64,000 nt of DNA, from contig NZ_JACNMF010000001.1 of assembly GCF_014270105.1 (NCBI RefSeq), forward strand, positions 124,001 to 188,000. The letters are read 5' to 3'. The DNA comes from Hyunsoonleella aquatilis (GTDB lineage: Bacteria > Bacteroidota > Bacteroidia > Flavobacteriales > Flavobacteriaceae). This document shows, one piece after another, positions 1 through 8,107 of the stretch. A program made the translations under genes and the position numbers. Position 1 is the stretch's first letter. Each line of letters begins with the position of its first letter. Under the pieces are notes generated by a model. It was not told the origin of the DNA. It ran no database searches and saw nothing but the letters and a program-made list of their open reading frames with translations.

Positions 1-165
1 AAAATAAAATCGGCTAAATCTATTAGAAAGGTTTTACCTGAAATAAATAGAGAAATCAAAGATTTTTTTAAAGCATATAAAAAGCTAAATGCAGAAGATA
101 CTGATTTGTTTATGGTTAAACTGATAAACTATTTAGATAAAAATTTAGTCAACGCTAAGACATAA
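1..165 (+). CDS. C-terminal end of an unidentified protein (5' partial)
   Basis: Reading frame 1 is open from the window edge to a TAA at 163-165, giving 54 residues that are rich in Lys, Ile and Leu and look alpha-helical. They include the segments IRKVLPEINREIKDFF and FMVKLINYLDKNL. The start lies outside the window, so the length is unknown. I recognise no family. The next gene begins 75 bases later on the same strand, so it may belong to the same transcription unit as the TonB receptor. Its very low G+C matches the following three genes. Confidence 0.6.
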   Translation, partial: KIKSAKSIRKVLPEINREIKDFFKAYKKLNAEDTDLFMVKLINYLDKNLVNAKT

Positions 166-240
166 AGGGAACTTATTAGTGTTGATGTCGCTTTTTAAAA
201 GTGAGGTAACACTTAGGGCATTTTAAATGAAATATTAAAA

Positions 241-2994
241 ATGAAGAAATTAATTTTAAGTTGTTTGTTCTTTTTTAGTTTTCAATGTATGTTTTGCCAA
301 ACAAATCAATCTATTTCTATAGAATTTAAGGGATTGACACAAAAGCAGGCTCTGCTTAAATTAGAAAGTATAATTGACTTCACCTTTTATTTTCAAGACG
401 ATTGGTTTGATGATTCAAAAATTGTAAGTGGCACTTATAGCGACACATCTCTTGAAACAGTTTTAAATGACATTTTTAAAAACACAACAATAAACTATTT
501 TATTTTTGAGGATAAAATTGTATTAACCAATAATAGTGTGGTTTATGATACCCTTCCCGAAAATTATTTTAACGAAGACACTCTTTCTGTTTTTAAGCCC
601 GATAAAAAGCCTATTTTTTATAATGATTACACAATTAAGGATGCCAACAAGAACTCTAGTACTTTAATTATTGGCAAACAAAATAAAAACTCAAGCCAAA
701 CTACTTTTCGCCTCTTAGGGGTTATAAAAGATGAAAACTCTAATACCCCTATTGAGAATATGGTTATTTCTATTAGAGGTAGTAATAGCAATACAACCAC
801 CAATAACAAAGGATTTTTTACTCTTGAAGTGCCTGCAGGTTTAGTTATTTTAGAAACAAAGTTATTTGGTTACGAAGACATTCAGAAAGAGGTTTTAGTT
901 TATGGCAATGGATCAATAAATCTAAGTGCTTCAGAAAGTGCGCAACAGCTTGAAGAAGTAAATATTGAAGCTAATGCCAATCAAAACGTAAAAGACGTAG
1001 TTGTAGGCCTAACAAAAATTAATACAGAAGGAATTAAAAATATACCTGTTGTACTTGGAGAAAGAAATATTTTAAAAGTTGCAACGACTTTGCCAGGGAT
1101 TAAAACTGTAGGAGAAGGTGCAAGTGGATACAATGTTAGAGGTGGAAGAGCCGATCAGAATTTAATATTACTTGATGATGCGGTGCTCTATACACCTTCA
1201 CATTTTTTAGGGTTTTTCTCTGCACTTAATCCTTTTACAACTGGTAGTGCAGATATTTATAAAGGAAGTATTCCCGTAGAATTTGGAGGGAGAATTTCCT
1301 CTGTATTTGATATAAAAACCAAAGATGGAAATCAAGAAAAGTTAACCGGTGAAGGTTCTATAGGCCCAATAACGGCAAATCTTAGTATAGAAACACCAGT
1401 TGTAAAAAATAAATCATCCTTAGTTTTGGGTGTTAGGTCTACTTATTCGCAGTGGATTTTAAAATCTCTTGATGAAGAATCATTAAAAAATAGTCAAGCT
1501 TCTTTTTATGATGGAGTTTTAAAATATAACCATAAAATAAATGAAAAGAATAACATTCAATCTACACTGTACTATAGTAATGATGTATTCAGTATTACTT
1601 CAGATTCAATATTTAGTTACAATAATTTATTAGCATCAGTTAAATGGAATCATAGTTTTAATGCAAAGAATAAAGCTGAATTAATTGCAGTAAATAGCCA
1701 ATATAAATACGGCATTGAATTTGAAGGAAACGCTAACTCCAATTTTGATTTCGATTATACTATAAATGAGGCGCAAATCAAACTAAAAATGAGATACTTG
1801 CATAGTAAAAAACATAAATTTGACTATGGAATTAGCAGTAAACTATACAGAATAGACCCTGGAAATATAAGTCCACTAGGGAGTAATTCTATCGTTGAAA
1901 CCAGAAGTATAAATCAAGAAAAGGGCCTAGAATCTGCAATATACATATCAGATTTATTTGAAGTAAATGACAAATTGCTTCTAGATTTCGGCTTGAGATA
2001 TTCAGTTTTTTCTGCACTTGGAGAGCGTACTCAGAATATCTATGAAACAAATGGTCCAAAAAATGCTTCAACAGTTATAGAAACACGAGATTTTGGCAAT
2101 AATGAAACGATAAAAACGTATGGTGGCCCAGAGTTAAGGTTGTCATTAAGATATTTTCTCTCGCCAGATATTTCGGTTAAAGCTAGTTACAATAAAACAA
2201 TTCAATATTTACACCTGTTATCAAGTAACACCACAATTTCGCCTACAGATATTTGGAAATTATCAGATTTGAATATTGAACCACAAAGAGCAGATCAACT
2301 TGCACTGGGTCTTTATAAAAATTTTAAGGATAATAGCTTTGAAGTCAGTATTGAAGGTTATTACAAAAGAATGAGTAGTCTTCTGGATTATAAAGTTGGT
2401 GCAGAACTTTTACTAAACGAAAACATAGAGCAAGAAGTTTTACAAGGAGAAGGCAAGGCGTATGGCGCAGAGGTTTTAATAAAAAAAGACAAAGGTAAAC
2501 TTAATGGTTGGCTAGGGTACACTTATTCTAGGGCATTTGTAAAACTAGATAGTGCTATTCTTCAAGAGCGCGTTAATAATGGTGAATTTTTTCCGGCAAA
2601 TTTTGATAAGCCACATGATTTTAGCCTAATTGCGAATTATAAACTTACTCAACGCTATAGTATATCTACAAATTTTACTTACCAAACGGGAAGACCAATA
2701 ACGTATCCTGTTGGTAAATTTATTTATGCAGGAGAAGAGCAAGTACTATACAGTGATAGAAATCAATTTCGTATTCCAGACTATTACCGTTTAGACTTAG
2801 GAATAAACATAGAAGGCAATCACAAAATAAAAAAATTGGCACATAGCTTCTGGAATATATCGGTATATAATGTTTTAGGTAGAAATAATCCTTACTCTGT
2901 ATTCTTTGTGTCAGAAAACGGAGAAGTTCAAGCTTACAAAACATCAATTTTTTCAATTCCTGTTCCAACTATAACCTATAATTTTAAATTCTAA
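241..2994 (+). CDS. TonB-dependent outer-membrane receptor with STN domain
   Basis: This 917-residue protein imports an unknown ligand across the outer membrane using TonB energy. A signal peptide (about residues 1-20, ending near CQT) precedes a secretin/TonB short N-terminal (STN) domain at about 25-97. A carboxypeptidase-like regulatory domain follows at about 155-230 (FRLLGVIKDENSNTPIENM). The plug (about 255-360, with YNVRGGRADQNLILLDD) and a beta-barrel ending in aromatic YNFKF complete it. STN domains usually signal to an anti-sigma factor of the FecR type, but no FecR or sigma gene is visible nearby. The gene is 2 bases from a DUF4249 lipoprotein gene, a common pairing in this phylum. 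It is not a SusC, as no SusD partner is present. G+C is clearly lower than in the rest of the window. Confidence 0.9.
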   Translation: MKKLILSCLFFFSFQCMFCQTNQSISIEFKGLTQKQALLKLESIIDFTFYFQDDWFDDSKIVSGTYSDTSLETVLNDIFKNTTINYFIFEDKIVLTNNSVVYDTLPENYFNEDTLSVFKPDKKPIFYNDYTIKDANKNSSTLIIGKQNKNSSQTTFRLLGVIKDENSNTPIENMVISIRGSNSNTTTNNKGFFTLEVPAGLVILETKLFGYEDIQKEVLVYGNGSINLSASESAQQLEEVNIEANANQNVKDVVVGLTKINTEGIKNIPVVLGERNILKVATTLPGIKTVGEGASGYNVRGGRADQNLILLDDAVLYTPSHFLGFFSALNPFTTGSADIYKGSIPVEFGGRISSVFDIKTKDGNQEKLTGEGSIGPITANLSIETPVVKNKSSLVLGVRSTYSQWILKSLDEESLKNSQASFYDGVLKYNHKINEKNNIQSTLYYSNDVFSITSDSIFSYNNLLASVKWNHSFNAKNKAELIAVNSQYKYGIEFEGNANSNFDFDYTINEAQIKLKMRYLHSKKHKFDYGISSKLYRIDPGNISPLGSNSIVETRSINQEKGLESAIYISDLFEVNDKLLLDFGLRYSVFSALGERTQNIYETNGPKNASTVIETRDFGNNETIKTYGGPELRLSLRYFLSPDISVKASYNKTIQYLHLLSSNTTISPTDIWKLSDLNIEPQRADQLALGLYKNFKDNSFEVSIEGYYKRMSSLLDYKVGAELLLNENIEQEVLQGEGKAYGAEVLIKKDKGKLNGWLGYTYSRAFVKLDSAILQERVNNGEFFPANFDKPHDFSLIANYKLTQRYSISTNFTYQTGRPITYPVGKFIYAGEEQVLYSDRNQFRIPDYYRLDLGINIEGNHKIKKLAHSFWNISVYNVLGRNNPYSVFFVSENGEVQAYKTSIFSIPVPTITYNFKF

Positions 2995-2996
2995 TT

Positions 2997-4250
2997 ATGA
3001 AAACAATAGCTAGACATAGAATTGTTTGTTTTATTGTTTTTATAGGGGTTTTAAGCTGTATAGAGCCTTTTGAAATTGAATCAAGAACTTTTGAAGATGC
3101 TTTGGTTATTGAAGGCACTATCACAAACGAAATGAAACACCAAGAAATAAAAATTTCTAGGACATTTTTACTTAACGAAAACGAGCCTGCTATCGAAAAT
3201 AATGCTCAGGTTAGCGTTGTAGATAGTCAACAAAACACATATGTGTTTTCTCAAAATTCATCGGGTACTTATATTTCAAATACACCTTTTAGGGCATTAA
3301 ATAATACTACATATAAACTTTTTATATCAACAACCGATGGGAGGCAATATGAGTCTCAGAATGTTGAATTAACACCAACCTCTGAAATAACTAGGTTATA
3401 TGCTGAATTTGATTCTTTGAATGATAATGTAAAAGTTTTTGTTGATAATGATAATGCAAATAACGAAGCGCAGTTTTTTAGATACGAATATGAAGAAACG
3501 TATAAGATAATAGCCCCTAAATTTGAGCCTACTTTTAATGTTGAAATAATAAATTTAGATACAAGTGAAGATCTTGAAATATTGCTGACTTATGATATGA
3601 TTTTAGTCCCCAAAACAGAAGAACAACAGGGACTAAAAATATGTTATACCACTATGGAATCAATTGGTATAAGGCAAACATCTACAAGTGATTTTGATGA
3701 TAATATCGTTTTTAGGTTCCCTGTTAGAATTATTGATAAAGATGATAGTGTGCTAAGAGAAAGATATAGCATACTTGTAAAGCAATATGTTCAAAGTTTA
3801 GAATCTTATACATTTTATAAGATAATTAATGAATTAGGAGGTATTGAGAGCTTGCTCTCAGAAAATCAGCCTGGGTTTGTGTCGGGGAATATATTATCAC
3901 TAAATAGTAGTACTGAAAAAGTTTTAGGCTTTTTTGAGGCTGCAACAGTATCATCAAAAAGGATTTATTTTAATTATACTGATTTTAACTTATCCAGACC
4001 AGAGTATTTTTACGATTGCGAATATAGTGCTGATCCTAGAAATCAAAACCATCTTAGATTTGATTATAGAATTACAGGAGAAGTTCCTGGTACTATTCCA
4101 GAGCGATTAATTTTATTTCAATTATTAACTGAGAGTAATTATAAATATTGGTCGGTAGAAGGCGACTTTATTTATTATATCGTTAGTCCCGAATGCGGAG
4201 ATTGCACGTCTTTTTCATCTAATATAATACCAGATTTTTGGGAAGACTAA
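2997..4250 (+). CDS. DUF4249 family lipoprotein
   Basis: This 417-residue protein has a lipoprotein signal peptide with the lipobox GVLSC (lipidated Cys at residue 21). It is probably anchored in the outer membrane. The body is beta-rich, with segments such as ALVIEGTITNEMKHQEIKIS near the N terminus and Cys-rich SPECGDCTSF near the C terminus, as in DUF4249 proteins. The family is poorly understood and is generally encoded beside TonB-dependent receptors of the type found just upstream, with only 2 bases between them here. I infer a surface accessory role for that receptor, perhaps ligand capture, but no ligand can be read from the sequence. Assignment to DUF4249 is by pattern and context. 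Confidence 0.78.
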   Translation: MKTIARHRIVCFIVFIGVLSCIEPFEIESRTFEDALVIEGTITNEMKHQEIKISRTFLLNENEPAIENNAQVSVVDSQQNTYVFSQNSSGTYISNTPFRALNNTTYKLFISTTDGRQYESQNVELTPTSEITRLYAEFDSLNDNVKVFVDNDNANNEAQFFRYEYEETYKIIAPKFEPTFNVEIINLDTSEDLEILLTYDMILVPKTEEQQGLKICYTTMESIGIRQTSTSDFDDNIVFRFPVRIIDKDDSVLRERYSILVKQYVQSLESYTFYKIINELGGIESLLSENQPGFVSGNILSLNSSTEKVLGFFEAATVSSKRIYFNYTDFNLSRPEYFYDCEYSADPRNQNHLRFDYRITGEVPGTIPERLILFQLLTESNYKYWSVEGDFIYYIVSPECGDCTSFSSNIIPDFWED

Positions 4251-4252
4251 TT

Positions 4253-5998
4253 ATGATGAACATATTAAAAATAATAGTAGTATTTCTGTTATTAGGCTCA
4301 AGCACCTCGATGCAAAGTCAGATAAAAAAATCTCAATTAACCGAGGCGTTTAATACGTCTGTGCCACAAGAAAAGACTATAATACAGACAAATACCGACT
4401 TGTTGCTAACGGGTGAGTATTTGTATTACAAGATATATTGCTTAAATAAAAATGATGGTGCTTATAGCAAGATTAGTAAACTGGCTTATGTGGAATTAGT
4501 TGGGGCCAATAGCACTATTATTTTTAAACATAAACTTAAATTAGAAAATAGTAGTGCTCAAGGAGATTTTTTTATTCCCTCTACTGTTTTAACAGGAAAT
4601 TACAAACTTCTTGTTTACACCAATTGGAGTAAAAATAAAGCTTATAATAGTTTTTATGAACACGATATATACATCTTAAACCCGTTTACAACTGAGACTC
4701 AAAAAATAGCATCTAGCAAAGCTAAAATTAATACAGTATTAGTTAAACAAAGTAATTCTGCAAATGATACTTTAAATGATTTGCAAGAATTAAAGCTGTC
4801 AACAAATAAACCAGTCTATTCTACTCGTGAAAAAGGAACAATTATTCTCACAAGTGATAATTATAAAAAATATAGAGGTAGTTATTCGTTATCAATTAGA
4901 AAACTAGATTCAATTCATATTATAAGAGATTTTACATCAAAATCTAATAACATCAAAAAACAAGGGGATACCTTTTATTTACCAGAAATAAGAGGAGAAA
5001 TAATTTCAGGAAAGATAAAAGGAGTAAATGGGGCTTCAATAGAGAATATATCTGTGGCTTTGTCTATACCCGGTAAGGATTATGTTTTTAAATTAGTGCA
5101 GACTAATAGCCAAGGGCAGTTTTTCTTTAATATTAGTGAAAATTATGACACAAGTACAGCAGTTATTCAAGTTCAAGAAGCAAATAAACAACACTATGAA
5201 TTAGTAATTGATAAAAAAGAAATGAATGATTTTAGCCGTTTAAACTTTAGCGCACTGGAGTTAAATCCAGATATCAAACCTTGGTTAGAGTTACGTAGCG
5301 TTAGAAGTCAAATAGAGAATGCTTATTATAATGTAAAATCAGATAGTGTTTTTCAAACTAATTACAATCTTGAACCATTTTTTTACCCGATAGCTACTAC
5401 CTATGTTTTAGACGAATACACTCGGTTTAATTCAGTAAAAGAAACTTTTGTTGAGATTATTAATACAGCTAGTTTAATAAAGAAAGATGGGAAGTATAAG
5501 TTTATGTTCAGTAACAGTGAAAACAGTGAAACAATTGATGTTTCCAATTTAACCCCGCTAATTTTAGTAGATGGTTTATTAATTCATGACAATGAAGAAA
5601 TAGTAAGTTATAACCCAAAAAATATTGAAAGTATAAGTGTAGTAAATAGGAATTATATTTATGGCTCAAAACTTTTTGGAGGTATAATTGCATTCGCAAC
5701 TAAGAAGGGAGATTTTAAAAATTTCAAAAATAGTAAGCCTTTCAAAATGTTTGAACTAAAAAGGCCACTTAATAACAAACGTTATTTTATGCCCAACTAC
5801 GATAAAAAATTAGAGCGTATTCCTGATTTTAGGAATCAATTATTATGGGCTCCAAATATTCAATTGAATGAAGATGAAGTAATTGTGGATTTTTTTACTT
5901 CTGATAACATTGGAAAATATGAAGTAAAACTAGAAGGTTATACAACAGAAGGTGCTTATGTCTTAAATACTAAAAGTATTACTGTTTTGAACAAATAA
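4253..5998 (+). CDS. Secreted protein with MG2-like, carboxypeptidase-like and TonB-plug-like segments
   Basis: I chose the ATG at 4253, two bases after the preceding stop, over an upstream TTG at 4238. This gives 581 residues with a signal peptide ending near STSMQSQ. The middle region (LKLSTNKPVYSTREKGTI) resembles the MG2 domain of alpha-2-macroglobulin-like proteins. It is followed by a carboxypeptidase-regulatory-like fold (GEIISGKIKGVNGASIEN). Near the C terminus LILVDGLLIHDNEEI and KLFGGIIAFATKKGD resemble a TonB receptor plug, but there is no barrel. I recognise no named family and assign no function. The gene closes a three-gene unit with the receptor and the DUF4249 lipoprotein and is equally AT-rich. 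Confidence 0.75.
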   Translation: MMNILKIIVVFLLLGSSTSMQSQIKKSQLTEAFNTSVPQEKTIIQTNTDLLLTGEYLYYKIYCLNKNDGAYSKISKLAYVELVGANSTIIFKHKLKLENSSAQGDFFIPSTVLTGNYKLLVYTNWSKNKAYNSFYEHDIYILNPFTTETQKIASSKAKINTVLVKQSNSANDTLNDLQELKLSTNKPVYSTREKGTIILTSDNYKKYRGSYSLSIRKLDSIHIIRDFTSKSNNIKKQGDTFYLPEIRGEIISGKIKGVNGASIENISVALSIPGKDYVFKLVQTNSQGQFFFNISENYDTSTAVIQVQEANKQHYELVIDKKEMNDFSRLNFSALELNPDIKPWLELRSVRSQIENAYYNVKSDSVFQTNYNLEPFFYPIATTYVLDEYTRFNSVKETFVEIINTASLIKKDGKYKFMFSNSENSETIDVSNLTPLILVDGLLIHDNEEIVSYNPKNIESISVVNRNYIYGSKLFGGIIAFATKKGDFKNFKNSKPFKMFELKRPLNNKRYFMPNYDKKLERIPDFRNQLLWAPNIQLNEDEVIVDFFTSDNIGKYEVKLEGYTTEGAYVLNTKSITVLNK

Positions 5999-6123
5999 AT
6001 TATTCAATTAAGAATGATGTTAATTCTTTAAAGTAAAAAGCATATAAGAGCTGATATTATCGAAGCCTTCCATGAAGTTGAGGTGAAGAAGACCTTGAAA
6101 TAATTAGGTTTCAATATTATAAG

Positions 6124-6155
6124 AGAAAAGCGAACCATTCGGTTCACTTTTTTTA
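6124..6155 (+). terminator. Hairpin terminator, possibly bidirectional
   Basis: The stem AAAGCGAACC pairs with GGTTCACTTT around the loop ATTC (one non-Watson-Crick pair) and is followed by a run of T. The A-rich left side gives a T-rich tail on the minus strand as well. It lies between the plus-strand operon ending at 5998 and the minus-strand gene ending at 6174, so it could serve both. Confidence 0.7.
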
Positions 6156-6173
6156 TACGGAATAGTGTCAGTT

Positions 6174-6569
6174 TTACTTCTTTTTCTTCGGCTTAAAGAT
6201 AAATGCACTTGAAAAGGTTCGCTTTATTTTTTGAAGAGCTCTATCAGCCTCCAAGCGCGTGCTAAAATTACCGGCCCAAACTTTAAAATTTGGGGTTTCA
6301 TAATGCATTACTGGGCGCCACTGTGTAAAAGTATTGGCAAATTCTTCTTGAGCAGAAGCCGCGCCAGAACGATTGCCCGAATAAATCTGAATTTTATAGC
6401 GTCTTGAATCCGTTTCGTCGCGATTCATTTCCTTTTTAATATCCAAAAGCTTCGTGATTTTTTCATCTTGATTGATGGTCACGTTGCCTTCCTGAGTGAA
6501 ACCATAAAAGGATAGAAAAAAGACACTAAAAGTGATGATATAGGTAGTTTTTAAATTGAATAAGTCCAT
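6174..6569 (-). CDS. Small secreted SPOR-domain protein
   Basis: This 131-residue protein has an N-terminal hydrophobic signal segment (about residues 9-25, ending YGFTQ). A SPOR-type domain spans about 57-128, with the characteristic pattern RYKIQIYSGNRSGA, then NFKVWAGNFSTRLEADRAL and a basic C-terminal tail. SPOR domains bind denuded glycan strands of peptidoglycan. A periplasmic, cell-wall-associated role is likely, but the specific process is unknown. It stands alone on the minus strand, divergent from the respiratory operon, with a TAnnTTTG-type motif 18 bases upstream of its start. Confidence 0.8.
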   Translation of the reverse strand: MDLFNLKTTYIITFSVFFLSFYGFTQEGNVTINQDEKITKLLDIKKEMNRDETDSRRYKIQIYSGNRSGAASAQEEFANTFTQWRPVMHYETPNFKVWAGNFSTRLEADRALQKIKRTFSSAFIFKPKKKK

Positions 6570-6586
6570 TTTTAATTATATTTATG

Positions 6587-6594
6587 CAAATGTA
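6587..6594 (-). promoter_or_regulatory. -7 promoter motif for the SPOR gene
   Basis: Read on the minus strand this is TACATTTG, a match to the Bacteroidota -7 consensus TAnnTTTG, placed 18 bases upstream of the start codon. I see no convincing TTTG at -33. Confidence 0.4.
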
Positions 6595-6670
6595 AAAGTT
6601 ATAAACTGAATTACTTGCGAATTTATTATTTAGAATCTCTCTAAATTAGGGTTTAACGAAGCGTTAACAT

Positions 6671-6700
6671 TTTGGGAATCGACATTAAATATTACTTTTG
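6671..6700 (+). promoter_or_regulatory. Promoter of the act-cta respiratory operon
   Basis: TTTG at 6671-6674 and TACTTTTG at 6693-6700 are separated by 18 bases and fit the Bacteroidota -33/-7 consensus (TTTG, TAnnTTTG). The start codon of actA at 6784 would then have a leader of roughly 75 bases. Confidence 0.6.
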
Positions 6701-6783
6701 CCTGAGTTTTATAACTGTGTTTTTTCTACCTTTTCCAATGAAAAAACCGTACCAAAAGTTTAGAAGTTAATATAACCAACAAT

Positions 6784-8076
6784 ATGAAACAGGTGATTCA
6801 CCGTAGATTAAGCAACATTGTTCTTCATTTTGGCTTAATTGTATTATTAGCGTTTACTACATCGATTTCGGCTCAGGAAGGAGACCCAGCAAAAGGAAAA
6901 TCTTTATTTAATGCGAATTGTGCCGCTTGTCACCAATTGGACAAGAAGATGACAGGGCCTGCATTACGTAATGTTGAGGCCAGATTGTCAGAAGAGCAAG
7001 GCTTGGACAGGGATTGGATTTATGCTTGGATTAGAAATAGTGCCGGGGTTATCAAATCTGGTGACGCTTATGCCAATAAAATCTACAATGAGTACGGTGG
7101 TGCGGCGATGACGGCCTTTCCTCAATTGTCAGACGAGGATTTAAACAATATTTTGGCTTACACTGCCGAAGAGAAGAAAGTCCCTGAAGTGGCAGTTGCC
7201 CAAACTACCGGTCCTAGTGGAGGGGAGTCCTCAGGAGGTATTTCCAATGAAATTATCCTTGGTGCCTTAGCTATTCTATTTATTCTTTTGGCACTTGGAC
7301 TATATCTGGTAAATAAAACGTTACGTCGCTTTGCTACTGCTCAGGGTGTCGAATTACCGGCGTCCTCATCAAGAACGCCATTATGGAAAGCTTTTGTGCA
7401 AAACCAATTTTTAATGTTGGTTATGGCTATTTTCTTTTTGTTGGCCAGTGCATATTTTGCTTACGGCTACTTTATGCAGATTGGTGTGGACCAAGGGTAT
7501 CAGCCCGTGCAACCGATTCATTTTTCACATAAAATTCATGCTGGCGATAATGGCATCGATTGTAAGTATTGCCACTCCTCTGCAAGAGTAAGCAAGCATT
7601 CGGGAATTCCTTCGTTAAATATATGTATGAATTGTCATAAGTCGATTTATGAGTACAATGGCGAAACCTCTGTGGAATACTCTAAGGATTTTTATGATGG
7701 TGAAATCAAAAAATTATACGCAGCGGCCGGATGGAATGATGCTGAGCAAAAATATACTGGAGACTCACAACCGGTAAAATGGGTTCGTATCCACAATTTA
7801 CCTGATTTTGCCTACTTCAATCACTCACAGCACGTTACAGTTGCTGGTGTGGAATGTCAAACCTGTCACGGTCCTGTTGAGGAAATGGAGATTTTATATC
7901 AATATTCACCTCTAACCATGGGATGGTGTATCAACTGTCATAGAGAAACCAATGTTGATGTAAAAGACAACGGCTATTACGAGAAGATTCACGAAGAACT
8001 TTCCAAAAAGTATGGCGTTGACCAGTTAACGGCGGCGCAAATGGGAGGCCTGGAATGTGGTAAATGCCACTATTAA
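6784..8076 (+). CDS. actA: Alternative Complex III subunit ActA fused to a monoheme cytochrome c
   Basis: This is the multiheme cytochrome subunit of Alternative Complex III, the quinol:electron-acceptor oxidoreductase that replaces cytochrome bc1. The 430-residue protein has a signal peptide (about 1-30). A class I cytochrome c domain with CAACH at 46-50 comes next, then membrane segments at about 155-178 and 206-227. A pentaheme part follows, with CxxCH motifs starting at Cys260, 281, 358, 382 and 425. That makes six heme sites, whereas a canonical ActA has five; the extra N-terminal domain looks like an added monoheme cytochrome. It is first in an operon with actB-F and the oxidase genes. 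Confidence 0.92.
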   Translation: MKQVIHRRLSNIVLHFGLIVLLAFTTSISAQEGDPAKGKSLFNANCAACHQLDKKMTGPALRNVEARLSEEQGLDRDWIYAWIRNSAGVIKSGDAYANKIYNEYGGAAMTAFPQLSDEDLNNILAYTAEEKKVPEVAVAQTTGPSGGESSGGISNEIILGALAILFILLALGLYLVNKTLRRFATAQGVELPASSSRTPLWKAFVQNQFLMLVMAIFFLLASAYFAYGYFMQIGVDQGYQPVQPIHFSHKIHAGDNGIDCKYCHSSARVSKHSGIPSLNICMNCHKSIYEYNGETSVEYSKDFYDGEIKKLYAAAGWNDAEQKYTGDSQPVKWVRIHNLPDFAYFNHSQHVTVAGVECQTCHGPVEEMEILYQYSPLTMGWCINCHRETNVDVKDNGYYEKIHEELSKKYGVDQLTAAQMGGLECGKCHY

Positions 8077-8107
8077 TCAATTTAATAAGAAGTAATTCAT
8101 ATATCAT

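Noticed and set aside
6001-6123. Possible short gene remnant (EAFHEVEVKKTLK then stop)
   Set aside because: The frame has only about 20 codons, no start or ribosome-binding site, and no family I recognise. It could be chance in AT-rich sequence.
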